A stretch of 14,716 bases of DNA. Source: Janthinobacterium sp. GTDB taxonomy: Bacteria; Pseudomonadota; Gammaproteobacteria; Burkholderiales; Burkholderiaceae_D. The notes beneath the pieces are model-generated. The model ran no database searches and had not been told where the DNA came from. It saw nothing but the letters and a program-made list of their open reading frames with translations. Positions 1 to 7,961 of the stretch are shown here, one piece after another (the stretch's first letter is position 1; each line of letters opens with the position of its first letter). A program made the position numbers and the translations under genes. The stretch lies in NCBI GenBank assembly GCA_003482555.1, contig DMYQ01000300.1, positions 3,341 through 18,056 of the forward strand, in the 5' to 3' direction.

Positions 1-92
1 TCGGTCAAGATCAAGTCGATCGAGCCATCGGGGATGCGCGCCAGTCCCTCCAGCGCATCCTCGCAAAAGACTTGATCGATCCAGGCCGTCAT
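1..92 (-). CDS. Probable DNA methyltransferase, N-terminal fragment
   Basis: An ATG at 92-90 opens a frame that runs off the left edge, giving 30 complete codons plus two bases. It reads MTAWIDQVFCEDALEGLA, then RIPDGSIDLILT, and the last partial codon GA fits Asp. This matches the start of beta-class amino-methyltransferases (N6-adenine or N4-cytosine), where a G/E-D-A/C-L-x-x-L...P-D-x-S-I/V-D-L-I-x-T-D stretch leads directly into the catalytic DPPY motif. The catalytic motif itself would fall just outside the window, so activity cannot be judged. The start codon overlaps the hisD stop by 4 bp (ATGA), suggesting translational coupling with histidine biosynthesis genes. No restriction endonuclease is visible, since the downstream side is off-window. 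The family call rests on about 30 residues. Another protein with an Asp-rich beta strand at this place is possible but less likely. Confidence 0.68.
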   Translation of the reverse strand, partial: MTAWIDQVFCEDALEGLARIPDGSIDLILT

Positions 93-1414
93 GGCACGGG
101 ATCGAGGCGCAGTTCGGCGCTGCGCGCGTGCGCCTGCAAGCCTTCGCCGTAAGCCAGTTCGGCGGCCACCTTGCCCAGGGTTTGCGCGCCCGCTTCGCTG
201 ACCCAGATGATGGAGGAGCGTTTCTGGAAATCGTAGACGCCCAGCGGCGAGGAAAAGCGCGCCGTGCGCGAAGTCGGCAGCACGTGGTTCGGGCCGCAGC
301 AATAGTCGCCCAGCGATTCGGACGAGTAGCGGCCCAGGAACATGGCGCCGGCGTGGCGGATGCGGTCGGCGTATTGCTGCGGCTCTTCGGCCGAGATTTC
401 CAGGTGCTCGGCGGCGATGGCGTTGGCGATATCGCAGGCTTCGGCCATGTCGCGCACCTTGATCAGGGCGCCGCGCTCGCTCAGCGATGTGCGGATCACG
501 GCTTGCCGCGGCATCGTCGGCAGCAGGCGTTCGATGCTGGCCTCGACTTGGGCGATGTAGCCGGCGTCCGGGCATAGCAGGATCGCCTGCGCCAGTTCGT
601 CGTGCTCGGCCTGGGAAAACAGATCCATCGCGACCCAGTCCGGGTCGGTCGTGCCGTCGCAGATGATGAGGATCTCGGACGGGCCGGCGATCATGTCGAT
701 GCCGACGATGCCGAACACGCGGCGCTTGGCGGCCGCCACATAGGCGTTGCCGGGGCCGACGATCTTGTCGACGGCGGCGATGCTGGCGGTGCCGTGCGCC
801 AGCGCGGCGACGGCCTGGGCCCCGCCGATGGTGATGACGCGGGTCACGCCGGCGATGGCGGCGGCCGCCAGCACCATCTGGTTCCTGACCCCGTCCGGGG
901 TCGGCACCACCATGATGATCTCGGCCACGCCGGCCACCTTGGCCGGGATCGCGTTCATCAGCACCGAAGAGGGATAGGCGGCCTTGCCGCCCGGGACGTA
1001 GATGCCGACCCGGTCCAGCGGCGTGATCTTCTGGCCCAGCACCGTGCCATCCGGCTCGGTGTAGCTAAAGCCCGACAGTTCCTGCTTTTGCCGCTCGTGG
1101 AAGGCGCGCACGCGCCGCGCCGCCGTCTGCAGCGCCTCGCGCTGGGCCGCCGGCAAGCCGGCCAGGGCTTCATCCAGCTCGGCCTGCGTGATGTCGAAGG
1201 CGGCCATGGAGGCGGCGCCGCCGTCCGGGATGCGGTCGAAGCGATTGGTGTATTCCAGCACGGCGGCGTCGCCGCGCGCCTTGACGTCGGCCAGGATGGC
1301 CGCCACCGACGCTTCCAGCGCCTCGTCGGCGCCGGCCTCGAAGGCCAGCAGGGCCGCGAGCGTGGTCTGGAAATCGGCCTGGCTTGAATCGAGCTTGCGT
1401 ATCGTGATCGGCAT
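89..1414 (-). CDS. hisD: Histidinol dehydrogenase
   Basis: HisD is the zinc enzyme that oxidises L-histidinol to L-histidine in two NAD-dependent steps, the last reactions of histidine synthesis, in the cytosol. The product is 441 aa, close to the usual ~430-440. Visible family motifs are the NAD/substrate region around RVGIYVPGGKAAYPSSVLMN, the Zn-ligand segment FSQAEHDELAQA (Gln and His ligands), the catalytic Glu-His pair in IAAEHLEIS, and the C-terminal Zn-ligand segment GEGLQAHARSAELRL. I chose the ATG at 1414 (MPITIRKLD). The frame is open further up to 1474, but that extension would overlap hisG and gives non-family residues. A weak GGAA sits just upstream of the chosen start. The gene follows hisG by 31 bp, and its stop overlaps the next start by 4 bp. 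Confidence 0.97.
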   Translation of the reverse strand: MPITIRKLDSSQADFQTTLAALLAFEAGADEALEASVAAILADVKARGDAAVLEYTNRFDRIPDGGAASMAAFDITQAELDEALAGLPAAQREALQTAARRVRAFHERQKQELSGFSYTEPDGTVLGQKITPLDRVGIYVPGGKAAYPSSVLMNAIPAKVAGVAEIIMVVPTPDGVRNQMVLAAAAIAGVTRVITIGGAQAVAALAHGTASIAAVDKIVGPGNAYVAAAKRRVFGIVGIDMIAGPSEILIICDGTTDPDWVAMDLFSQAEHDELAQAILLCPDAGYIAQVEASIERLLPTMPRQAVIRTSLSERGALIKVRDMAEACDIANAIAAEHLEISAEEPQQYADRIRHAGAMFLGRYSSESLGDYCCGPNHVLPTSRTARFSSPLGVYDFQKRSSIIWVSEAGAQTLGKVAAELAYGEGLQAHARSAELRLDPVP

Positions 1415-1445
1415 GATGGTTCCGGCTGAATGCGTTTGTATAAGT

Positions 1446-2120
1446 TTAGGCGAGTTTTTTCGAGGCCCTTTCAAAGGCCTCGATGATGGGCTGGAGCCGT
1501 TCGCGTTTGAGTTTCAGGGCGGCCTGGTTGACCACCAGGCGCGAAGAAATGTCCATGATGTGCTCGACTTCGACCAGGTTGTTGGCGCGCAGGGTGCTGC
1601 CGGTGCTGACCAGGTCGACGATGGCGTCGGACAGGCCGACCAGGGGCGCCAGCTCCATCGAGCCGTACAGCTTGATCAAGTCGACGTGCACGCCCTTGGC
1701 CGCGAAATGCTCGCGCGCGGTTTGCACGAACTTGGTCGCCACGCGCAGGCGCGCGCCCTGGCGCACCGCTTTTTCATAGTCGAAGCCGGCCTGCACCGCG
1801 ACCGACATGCGGCAAGCCGCGATGTTCAAGTCGATCGGCTGGTACAGTCCCTCGCCGCCGTGCTCGAGCAAGACATCCTTGCCGGCCACGCCGAAGTCGG
1901 CCGCGCCGTACTGCACATAGGTCGGCACGTCCGAGGCGCGCACGATGATGACGCGCACATTCGGATCATTGGTCGCCAGGATCAGCTTGCGCGAGGTTTC
2001 CGGGTTTTCGGTGACGACGATGCCGGCCGCTTCCAGCAGAGGCAGGGTGTCGTCGAAAATCCGTCCCTTCGACAGGGCCAGTATCAACTGGGAATTGGCG
2101 CCGCTGTTCGATCCATTCAT
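1446..2120 (-). CDS. hisG: ATP phosphoribosyltransferase, short form (catalytic subunit)
   Basis: HisG condenses ATP with PRPP to give phosphoribosyl-ATP, the first and rate-controlling step of histidine synthesis. At 224 aa this is the short form (HisG-S), which lacks the C-terminal regulatory domain of the ~300-aa form. In this family the short form works in a hetero-octamer with HisZ, a HisRS-like regulatory subunit, which is not in this window. Diagnostic segments are LILALSKGRIFDDTLPLLE near the N-terminus and the PRPP-binding stretch IVDLVSTGSTLRANNLVEVE at roughly residues 166-185. The ATG at 2120 is preceded by a good purine-rich ribosome-binding stretch (AAGGAAGAAGAAC). The gene starts 16 bp after the murA stop, so it is probably cotranscribed with murA. 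Confidence 0.97.
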   Translation of the reverse strand: MNGSNSGANSQLILALSKGRIFDDTLPLLEAAGIVVTENPETSRKLILATNDPNVRVIIVRASDVPTYVQYGAADFGVAGKDVLLEHGGEGLYQPIDLNIAACRMSVAVQAGFDYEKAVRQGARLRVATKFVQTAREHFAAKGVHVDLIKLYGSMELAPLVGLSDAIVDLVSTGSTLRANNLVEVEHIMDISSRLVVNQAALKLKRERLQPIIEAFERASKKLA

Positions 2121-2136
2121 GTTCTTCTTCCTTGCG

Positions 2137-3387
2137 TTATTTGATGCGGACGATATTCGCGCCGACCGCCGACAGCTTCACTTCCATGCGGTCGTAGCCG
2201 CGGTCGAGGTGGTAGATGCGTTCGATCACGGTTTCGCCCTCGGCCGCCATGGCCGCGATGACCAGCGAGGCGGAAGCGCGCAAGTCGGTCGCCATCACGG
2301 GCGCGCCGCGCAGGCGGGCGACGCCGGCGATGATCGCGGTCTTGCCCTCGATCGTGATGGCCGCGCCCAGGCGGTTCATCTCTTGCACGTGCATGTAGCG
2401 GTTTTCAAAGATGGTCTCGGTGACCCGGCTGGCGCCAGCCGCGATGGTGTTGACGGCCATGAACTGGGCCTGCATGTCGGTCGGGAAGCCCGGGTATTCG
2501 GTGGTGCGAAAGCTCACCGGGGTGGGGCGGGCCGACATCTGGGCGCGGATCCAGTCCGGGCCGAACGTCATCACCAGGCCCATGTCGCGCAACTTGTCGA
2601 GGGCGGCGTCGAGGATGTCGACACGGGTGTTGGTGAGCGTGATGTCGCCGCCGGTGGCCGCCACGGCGCACAGGAAGGTGCCGGTTTCGATGCGGTCGGC
2701 GATAACCGCGTGGGCGGCGCCGTGCAGCTCGGCCACGCCCTGGATCACCAGGCGGTCGCTGCCGATGCCTTCGATCTTGGCGCCCATCTTCACCAGCAGA
2801 TTGGCGAGGTCGGTCACTTCCGGCTCGCGCGCGGCGTTTTCCAGGATGGTCTCGCCCTCGGCCAGGGTGGCCGCCATCAGCAGGTTCTCGGTGCCGGTGA
2901 CGGTGATCATGTCGGTGACGATGCGCGTGCCCTTGAGCTTTTTGCACTTGGCGTAGATGTAACCGCCCTCGATGCGGATCTCGGCGCCCAGCGCTTCCAG
3001 GCCCTTGATGTGCTGGTCGACCGGACGCGAGCCGATGGCGCAGCCGCCCGGCAGCGAGACCTTGGCTTCGCCGAAGCGGGCCAGCAGGGGGCCCAGCACG
3101 AGGATGGAGGCGCGCATGGTCTTCACCATGTCATAAGGCGCTTCCAGGGTATCGATGGCGCTGCCGTTGAGCACCACGCGCTCGCCGTCATGGGCGATCT
3201 TCAAGCCGGTCTGGCCCAGCAGCTTGAGCATGGTGGCGACGTCGTGCAGGTGCGGCACGTTGCTCAATTCCAGGTCGCCGGCCGTGAGCAAGCCCGCGCA
3301 CAGGATGGGCAGGGCGGCGTTCTTGGCGCCCGAGATGACGATCTCGCCGGACAGGCGCTGGCCGCCTTGAATCAAAAGCTTATCCAT
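2137..3387 (-). CDS. murA: UDP-N-acetylglucosamine 1-carboxyvinyltransferase
   Basis: MurA transfers enolpyruvate from PEP to UDP-GlcNAc, the first committed step of peptidoglycan synthesis and the target of fosfomycin. The product is 416 aa, the normal length. Conserved features are Lys22-Asn23 in SGAKNAALPI, the active-site loop PGGCAIGSRPVDQH with the catalytic Cys at residue 116, and the catalytic Asp at residue 304 in FPTDMQAQF. Because Cys116 is present rather than Asp, the enzyme should be fosfomycin-sensitive at the target level. The ATG at 3387 follows AAGGA, which lies inside the end of ibaG, only 6 bp after its stop. Adjacency to ibaG is conserved from E. coli to betaproteobacteria. 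The start and function are secure. Confidence 0.98.
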   Translation of the reverse strand: MDKLLIQGGQRLSGEIVISGAKNAALPILCAGLLTAGDLELSNVPHLHDVATMLKLLGQTGLKIAHDGERVVLNGSAIDTLEAPYDMVKTMRASILVLGPLLARFGEAKVSLPGGCAIGSRPVDQHIKGLEALGAEIRIEGGYIYAKCKKLKGTRIVTDMITVTGTENLLMAATLAEGETILENAAREPEVTDLANLLVKMGAKIEGIGSDRLVIQGVAELHGAAHAVIADRIETGTFLCAVAATGGDITLTNTRVDILDAALDKLRDMGLVMTFGPDWIRAQMSARPTPVSFRTTEYPGFPTDMQAQFMAVNTIAAGASRVTETIFENRYMHVQEMNRLGAAITIEGKTAIIAGVARLRGAPVMATDLRASASLVIAAMAAEGETVIERIYHLDRGYDRMEVKLSAVGANIVRIK

Positions 3388-3393
3388 GCTGGC

Positions 3394-3630
3394 TTATCCT
3401 TGATATTCTTCGGGGGTCAGCGTCTTCATCGACAGCGCGTGGATCTCTTCGCGCATGCGGTCGCCCAGCGCGGCGTACACCAGTTGGTGGCGCTGGATGG
3501 GGCGCTTGCCGGCAAAGGCGGACGAGACGATGAGGGCGTTGAAGTGCTGGCCGTCGCCGTCCACTTCCAGGTGGGTGCAGTCGAGGCCGGCGGCCAGGTA
3601 GCCGCGTATCAGTTCCGGGGTGGTGGTCAC
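3394..3630 (-). CDS. ibaG: BolA/IbaG-family protein
   Basis: This is a small BolA-fold protein. Family members bind monothiol glutaredoxin with a shared [2Fe-2S] cluster and are linked to iron-sulfur trafficking and acid or envelope stress. Family signatures are HLEVDGDGQHFNALIVS, then the helix with RHQLVYAALGDRM, and the C-terminal IHALSMKTLTPEEY, which includes the conserved His-Ala-Leu-Ser stretch. The reading frame could begin at a TTG at 3651. However, the GTG at 3630 has AAGGA about 7 nt upstream, and from there the protein is 78 aa, so I prefer GTG. The gene lies 6 bp upstream of murA, as ibaG does in E. coli, so the IbaG subgroup is more likely than BolA proper. The exact subgroup is inferred from context. 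Confidence 0.9.
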   Translation of the reverse strand: MTTTPELIRGYLAAGLDCTHLEVDGDGQHFNALIVSSAFAGKRPIQRHQLVYAALGDRMREEIHALSMKTLTPEEYQG

Positions 3631-3684
3631 GATGTTTTCCTTGTTGCTCAATAAGTGGGGTGTTGGGGGGGCGCGCGTCCGGTA

Positions 3685-4442
3685 TCAGTGGCGCAGGCGG
3701 TAACCGCTTTTCAGCAGGCGGATCGACAGCAGGGCCAGCCCGATCAGGAAGCCGCTCACGATCGCCAGGCTGAACCAGGGATCGACGTCGGACTTGCCGA
3801 AAAAGCCGTAGCGGAAGCCGTCTATCATATAAAAAAACGGATTCAGATGCGAGACCGCCTGCCAGAACGGCGGCAGCGAGTGGATCGAATAAAACACGCC
3901 CGACAGGAAGGTGGCCGGCATGATGAGGAAGTTCTGGAAGGCCGCCAACTGGTCGAATTTTTCCGCCCAGACGCCGGCGATCAAGCCCATGGTGCCCAGC
4001 ATGGCCGCGCCCAGGAAGGCGAACAGGACGATCCACAGCGGCGCCACGAAGGACAGGTCGGCGAACCAGACCGTGATGGCGAAGACGCCGGCGCCCACGG
4101 CCAGGCCGCGCACCACGGACGCCAGCACATAGGCGGAAAAAATCTCCCAGTGGGACAGCGGGGTCAGCAAAATGAAGACCAGGTTGCCCGTGATCTTGGA
4201 CTGTATCAGCGAAGAGGATGAGTTGGCGAAGGCGTTTTGCAGCACGCTCATCATCACCAGGCCGGGAATCAGGAAAGCCGTGTAAGAGACGCCCGGGTGC
4301 ACTTGCACGTGGCCTTCGAGCACGTGGCCGAACACCAGCAGGTAGAGCATGGCAGTGAGCACCGGCGCGGCGACGGTCTGGGTCGCCACTTTCCAGAAGC
4401 GCAGGGTCTCTTTGTAGACCAGGGTGCGGAATCCCGTTGAAA

Positions 4443-4446
<4 letters not shown>
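3685..4446 (-). CDS. ABC-2 type exporter permease (YadH/NodJ-like)
   Basis: This inner-membrane permease of 253 aa has six predicted hydrophobic segments and the ABC-2 family architecture. Visible segments include the membrane stretch after the cytoplasmic N-terminus (VAAPVLTAMLYLLVFGHVLE), VMMSVLQNAFANSSSSLIQ, and the typical C-terminal stretch AFQNFLIMPATFLSGVFYS followed by HLNPFFYMIDGFRYGFFG. It pairs with the ATPase encoded just before it through a 4-bp ATGA overlap. YadGH-type exporters have no firmly established substrate, and nothing in the sequence identifies one. The position between the mla operon and ibaG-murA suggests an envelope role (inference). Residues 137-140 are encoded by a T-rich run near 3830-3840. 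That run resembles a promoter but is ordinary coding sequence (Phe-Phe-Tyr-Met). Confidence 0.92.
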
Positions 4447-5357
<911 letters not shown>

Positions 5358-5361
5358 GGGT

Positions 5362-5397
5362 GGCTTATGTCTCGGCTTAGGTCTCGGCTGATGTCTT
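5362..5397. repeat. Three tandem 12-bp units in the leader of the ABC-2 exporter
   Basis: Units on the plus strand are GGCTTATGTCTC (5362-5373), GGCTTAGGTCTC (5374-5385) and GGCTGATGTCTT (5386-5397), followed by a partial GGCT. The array ends 5 nt upstream of the ATPase start codon. In the sense direction each unit reads roughly GAGACxTAAGCC. In the frame of the ATPase there is a TAG just before the array and no start codon inside it, so the array is untranslated leader and not an N-terminal extension. Copy-number change would alter the spacing of the GAGA elements from the start codon. Any effect on translation is speculative. Confidence 0.8.
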
Positions 5398-5437
5398 GGC
5401 TATGGGAAGCGGCGCCAAAGGAGCGGCGCGGGCCCCG

Positions 5438-5453
5438 CCGCCGATTTCGGCGG
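5438..5453. other. GC-rich hairpin in the exporter leader
   Basis: The sequence CCGCCGA-TT-TCGGCGG is a perfect 7-bp inverted repeat, extendable by a G-T wobble and two C-G pairs on the outside. It lies between the candidate promoter (5468-5499) and the ATPase start. Neither side carries a T-run, so it is not a standard intrinsic terminator. It would form in the 5' untranslated RNA. Confidence 0.55.
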
Positions 5454-5467
5454 TGGCGCAACAGTCA

Positions 5468-5499
5468 ATTATATTGGAAATTCGATCCGGCAGAGTCAA
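5468..5499 (-). promoter_or_regulatory. Candidate sigma70 promoter of the ABC-2 exporter
   Basis: Read on the minus strand, a perfect TATAAT lies at 5473-5468 and a TTGACT at 5499-5494. The 20-bp spacer is longer than the optimal 17, so the upstream element may not act as a true -35. The site lies in the 181-bp gap between the mlaB stop and the exporter start, in a short AT-rich patch amid GC-rich DNA. It would give a leader of roughly 100 nt. No intrinsic terminator separates it from mlaB, so the exporter could also be read from the mla promoter. Confidence 0.45.
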
Positions 5500-5538
5500 A
5501 GCGGCAATACCGGGGGCTGGCGAGGGGGGCGGAAAGGG

Positions 5539-5853
5539 TCAATGATGGTGGGGATCGTCCTGGCCGCAGGCGGACAGGGCGCCCGAGACCAGCGAGCAGA
5601 CACCGTACATCTTGGTCAAGCTTTGCAGATTGGCGGGCAGGTTTTTCACTTGCAACTGGACGCCGGCGTCCTGGGCCGCCTTTTGCCAGGCCAGCATGAC
5701 CGCCACGGCGGCCGAATCGACGGCCGCCACGTTGCGCAGGTCAAAAGTGGTCTGGCCCGCCTTGATCGCCGCGACACCCTGCTCCAGGGCCGGGGTGGCG
5801 TTGTGCACGGTCAGCGAAGTGAGCGATTGCAGGGTGTCGAGGGCGTCTGGCAT
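5539..5853 (-). CDS. mlaB: STAS-domain protein of the Mla phospholipid transporter
   Basis: MlaB is a small cytoplasmic STAS-domain subunit that binds the MlaF ATPase and is needed for assembly and activity of the MlaFEDB complex. The product is 104 aa, about the usual size. The STAS hallmark is FDLRNVAAVDSAAVAVMLAW, with Asp46-Ser47 at the conserved loop preceding the helix that faces MlaF. The C-terminus ends in DDPHHH, a short acidic and His-rich tail after a Cys (SACGQ), which is not a standard STAS element. It is the last gene of the mla cluster, starting 10 bp after the mlaC stop. Similarity is low outside the STAS core, so the call rests on that core plus position. Confidence 0.9.
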   Translation of the reverse strand: MPDALDTLQSLTSLTVHNATPALEQGVAAIKAGQTTFDLRNVAAVDSAAVAVMLAWQKAAQDAGVQLQVKNLPANLQSLTKMYGVCSLVSGALSACGQDDPHHH

Positions 5854-5863
5854 GGCGGCTGTC

Positions 5864-6505
5864 TTATTTGGCGACGGAGGCGAGCGGTTTGCTGGCCAGC
5901 TTCTGGTTCTTCTCGGCCAGGGTCTTGATCAAGCCATCGATGCCGGACTTGCTGATTTCGCTGGCGAAGCTACCCTTGTAAGTCTCGACCAGCCAGGCGC
6001 CGAGCACGTTGATGTCATAGATTTTCCAGCCGGCCGGGGTTTTCTCGACGCGGTAGTTGAGCATGACCGGTTCGCCGCGCGCCATGTTCACCTGGGAACG
6101 CACTTCCACTTCCGTGTCGGCCGGGTCGGCGCGCAAGGGCTTGAATTCCACGGTTTCATTCTTGATTTGCGACAGGGCGCCCGAATACGTGAAGATCAGC
6201 AGGGTGCGGAATTCCTTGGCCAGCCGGGTTTTCTGGTCGGCCGTGGCATCGCGCCAGAAGCGGCCGGCGGCCAGCGAGGTCATGCGCTGGAAGTCGACGT
6301 AAGGCAAGATCTTGCTTTCGACCAGATCCATCACGCGCTTCTGGTTGCCGGACTGGATGTCCTTGTCGGACTTGGCCGTGTCGATCACGTCCTGGCTGAT
6401 GCGTTTGACGAGAGCGTCCGGCGCTTCGTTGGCGGGAGCGGCGGCTTGCGCGCCGACGGCGAAGGCCACGGTGGCCAGGGCGATGAATTGTTTGATTGAT
6501 TTCAT
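5864..6505 (-). CDS. mlaC: Periplasmic phospholipid-binding protein MlaC
   Basis: MlaC is the soluble carrier that moves phospholipid between the outer-membrane MlaA complex and the inner-membrane MlaFEDB complex. The chosen ATG at 6505 gives 213 aa with a Sec signal peptide, MKSIKQFIALATVAFAVGAQA, with likely cleavage after an Ala near residue 21. AAGG lies about 8 nt upstream. The frame is open to 6559, but that extension would overlap mlaA and destroy the signal peptide. The family segment ILPYVDFQRMTSLAAGRFWR is clear, as is the later WKIYDINVLGAWLVETYKG with the typical I/V-Y-D-V/I pattern. It starts 16 bp after the mlaA stop. Confidence 0.96.
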   Translation of the reverse strand: MKSIKQFIALATVAFAVGAQAAAPANEAPDALVKRISQDVIDTAKSDKDIQSGNQKRVMDLVESKILPYVDFQRMTSLAAGRFWRDATADQKTRLAKEFRTLLIFTYSGALSQIKNETVEFKPLRADPADTEVEVRSQVNMARGEPVMLNYRVEKTPAGWKIYDINVLGAWLVETYKGSFASEISKSGIDGLIKTLAEKNQKLASKPLASVAK

Positions 6506-6521
6506 GGTGTCTACCTTTGTC

Positions 6522-7436
6522 TTATTGAGCCGGTACATCGGCGGCGGATATTGCCGCAACCGGTGCTTCCGGGGTTAACTGTTTGGCGGCCGAATCGGAT
6601 GACAGGGATGCATCGGATGTCACGCCCGCGACGGGCACGGCAGCGGCCGGCGCGGCGTCGGCCGGCGCGGCGTCGGCGGCCTTGTTGGCGGCGCCGTCGT
6701 CGGCGTCCGCGTCCTTCTTCGGCTTGCTGTTGCGCGGAGCGCTCTCGCCGTCGAATACCTTGCTTTCGCGCTGTTGCAGATAACCATCACGGATGAATTC
6801 GTAACGGTCCAGGGACGCCTCTTCCATCAGATTGGAGGCGTCGAGCAGATAGGCGCGGTGGTCGACGATGCGCACGGCGCTGCCGATATTGCGCAGGTAC
6901 ACGGGTTCCTTGTAAGCCCAAGGGTCGCCGGCGATGTCGAGCGGCAGGGCGACCGTGTCGCGCATGGTCGATGGCCCCAGCAGCGGCAACATCAGGTAGG
7001 GGCCGGACTTCACGCCCCAGTAACCGAGGGTTTGGCCAAAGTCTTCGCTATGCTTGGACAAGCCCGCTTGCGAGGCGATGTCGAGCAGGCCGAACAGGCC
7101 GAAGCTCGAGTTGATCAGGACGCGGGTAAAGTCGGACGTGCCGGCCTTGCCCTTGCCCTGCATCATATTGTTGGCACCAGTCCACACATCGGCTAAATTG
7201 CCAAAGAAATTGCCCACGCCCGTTTGCACGAAGGATGGCAGCACCGCCTTGTAGGCTTTGGCGGCCGGCTTGAGCGCGGCCTGGTCGACCGTGTCGTTGA
7301 ACTTGAACATGGCCCGGTTGAAACCCTCGAGAGGGTCTTTCGGATTGCCCGATGTGGCGCAGCCGCTCAGGGCGGCGACGACGGCAAGCGCCATGCCGAT
7401 GTGGGGCAAGCTGGTACGCGATGTCATGTTTTTCAT
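6522..7436 (-). CDS. mlaA: Outer-membrane lipoprotein MlaA (VacJ) with Ala-rich tail
   Basis: MlaA is the outer-membrane lipoprotein that removes mislocalised phospholipid from the outer leaflet and hands it to MlaC. The product is 304 aa, with a lipoprotein signal ending in LSGC (Cys26). The MlaA core (about residues 33-225) contains DPLEGFNRAMFKFND, SSFGLFGLLDIAS, the region EDFGQTLGYWGVKSGPYLML, LPLLGPSTMRD and RAYLLDASNLMEEASLDRY. After about residue 228 there is a low-complexity Ala/Asp/Pro-rich extension of about 75 residues, partly built from a 15-bp tandem repeat. E. coli MlaA lacks such a tail. The start overlaps the mlaD stop by 4 bp (ATGA) and has GGA 6-7 nt upstream. In E. coli mlaA is unlinked, so its presence inside the operon is a lineage trait. 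Confidence 0.96.
   Translation of the reverse strand: MKNMTSRTSLPHIGMALAVVAALSGCATSGNPKDPLEGFNRAMFKFNDTVDQAALKPAAKAYKAVLPSFVQTGVGNFFGNLADVWTGANNMMQGKGKAGTSDFTRVLINSSFGLFGLLDIASQAGLSKHSEDFGQTLGYWGVKSGPYLMLPLLGPSTMRDTVALPLDIAGDPWAYKEPVYLRNIGSAVRIVDHRAYLLDASNLMEEASLDRYEFIRDGYLQQRESKVFDGESAPRNSKPKKDADADDGAANKAADAAPADAAPAAAVPVAGVTSDASLSSDSAAKQLTPEAPVAAISAADVPAQ
6646..6675. repeat. 15-bp exact tandem duplication in the mlaA tail
   Basis: GCCGGCGCGGCGTCG occurs twice back to back (6646-6660 and 6661-6675). It is in frame with mlaA and encodes two Asp-Ala-Ala-Pro-Ala type units in the low-complexity C-terminal extension. As the length is a multiple of three, unit gain or loss would change tail length without a frameshift. 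Confidence 0.85.
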
Positions 7437-7903
7437 TTGCTGTCCTTTCCTTCCGCCGCCTTGCTGTAGATGAACTGATTAATCAGGTCTTCCAGCACCG
7501 TGGCCGATTGGGTCCTGCTGATTTTGTCGCCGGCCACCAGATTATTCGTGTCGCCGCCCGCTTCGATACCAATGTATTGCTCGCCCAACAAGCCGGCCGT
7601 CAAAATCTTTGCCGAACTATCCTTTGGAAACTTGTATCCAGCCTCGATATTCAGGGTCACCAGGGCTTGATAAGTCTTGTCGTCGAAACGAATCTCGGCC
7701 ACGCGGCCCACCACCACGCCGGCACCCTTCACCGGCGCTTGCGGACGCAAGCCGCCGATATTGTCGAACTTTGCCGAAATCGCGTAAGTCTTCCCAAACG
7801 ACAAGGTACTCATGTTACCCGCTTTCAAGGCCAGAAACATCAGCGCACACACGCCGAGCACGACAAACAGGCCGACCCAGATATCCAATGATTTACGTTG
7901 CAT
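7433..7903 (-). CDS. mlaD: MCE-domain phospholipid transporter subunit MlaD
   Basis: MlaD is the MCE-domain protein anchored in the inner membrane that forms a hexameric ring on MlaE and receives or delivers phospholipid in the periplasm. The product is 156 aa. It has a short cytoplasmic start (MQRKSLDIWVG), one transmembrane helix at about residues 8-28, an MCE domain at about 36-114 with KFDNIGGLRPQAPVKGAGVV and VGRV, the family segment ILTAGLLGEQYIGIE, and a helical C-terminal region (TVLEDLINQFIYSKA). I chose the ATG at 7903, which has AGGA about 6 nt upstream; a TTG two codons earlier is also in frame. It lies 58 bp after mlaE, the widest gap within this operon, where I see nothing but the ribosome-binding site. 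Confidence 0.97.
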   Translation of the reverse strand: MQRKSLDIWVGLFVVLGVCALMFLALKAGNMSTLSFGKTYAISAKFDNIGGLRPQAPVKGAGVVVGRVAEIRFDDKTYQALVTLNIEAGYKFPKDSSAKILTAGLLGEQYIGIEAGGDTNNLVAGDKISRTQSATVLEDLINQFIYSKAAEGKDSK

Positions 7904-7961
7904 AAACAATCCTAATTGATTTCACTACCGCGACCTTGCTCGGCCGCCACTATTGCCACGT

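Noticed and set aside
1945..3654. A 569-aa open frame on the plus strand opposite murA and ibaG
   Set aside because: It is antisense to strongly conserved genes, is rich in His/Gly/Ala/Arg/Gln as expected from the complement of GC-rich codons, and has no recognisable domain. Similar shadows occur opposite nearly every gene here.
3821..3850. Internal promoter (TATGAT after T7) inside the ABC permease gene
   Set aside because: There is no -35 at a proper distance, and the T-run is explained by Phe-Phe-Tyr codons.
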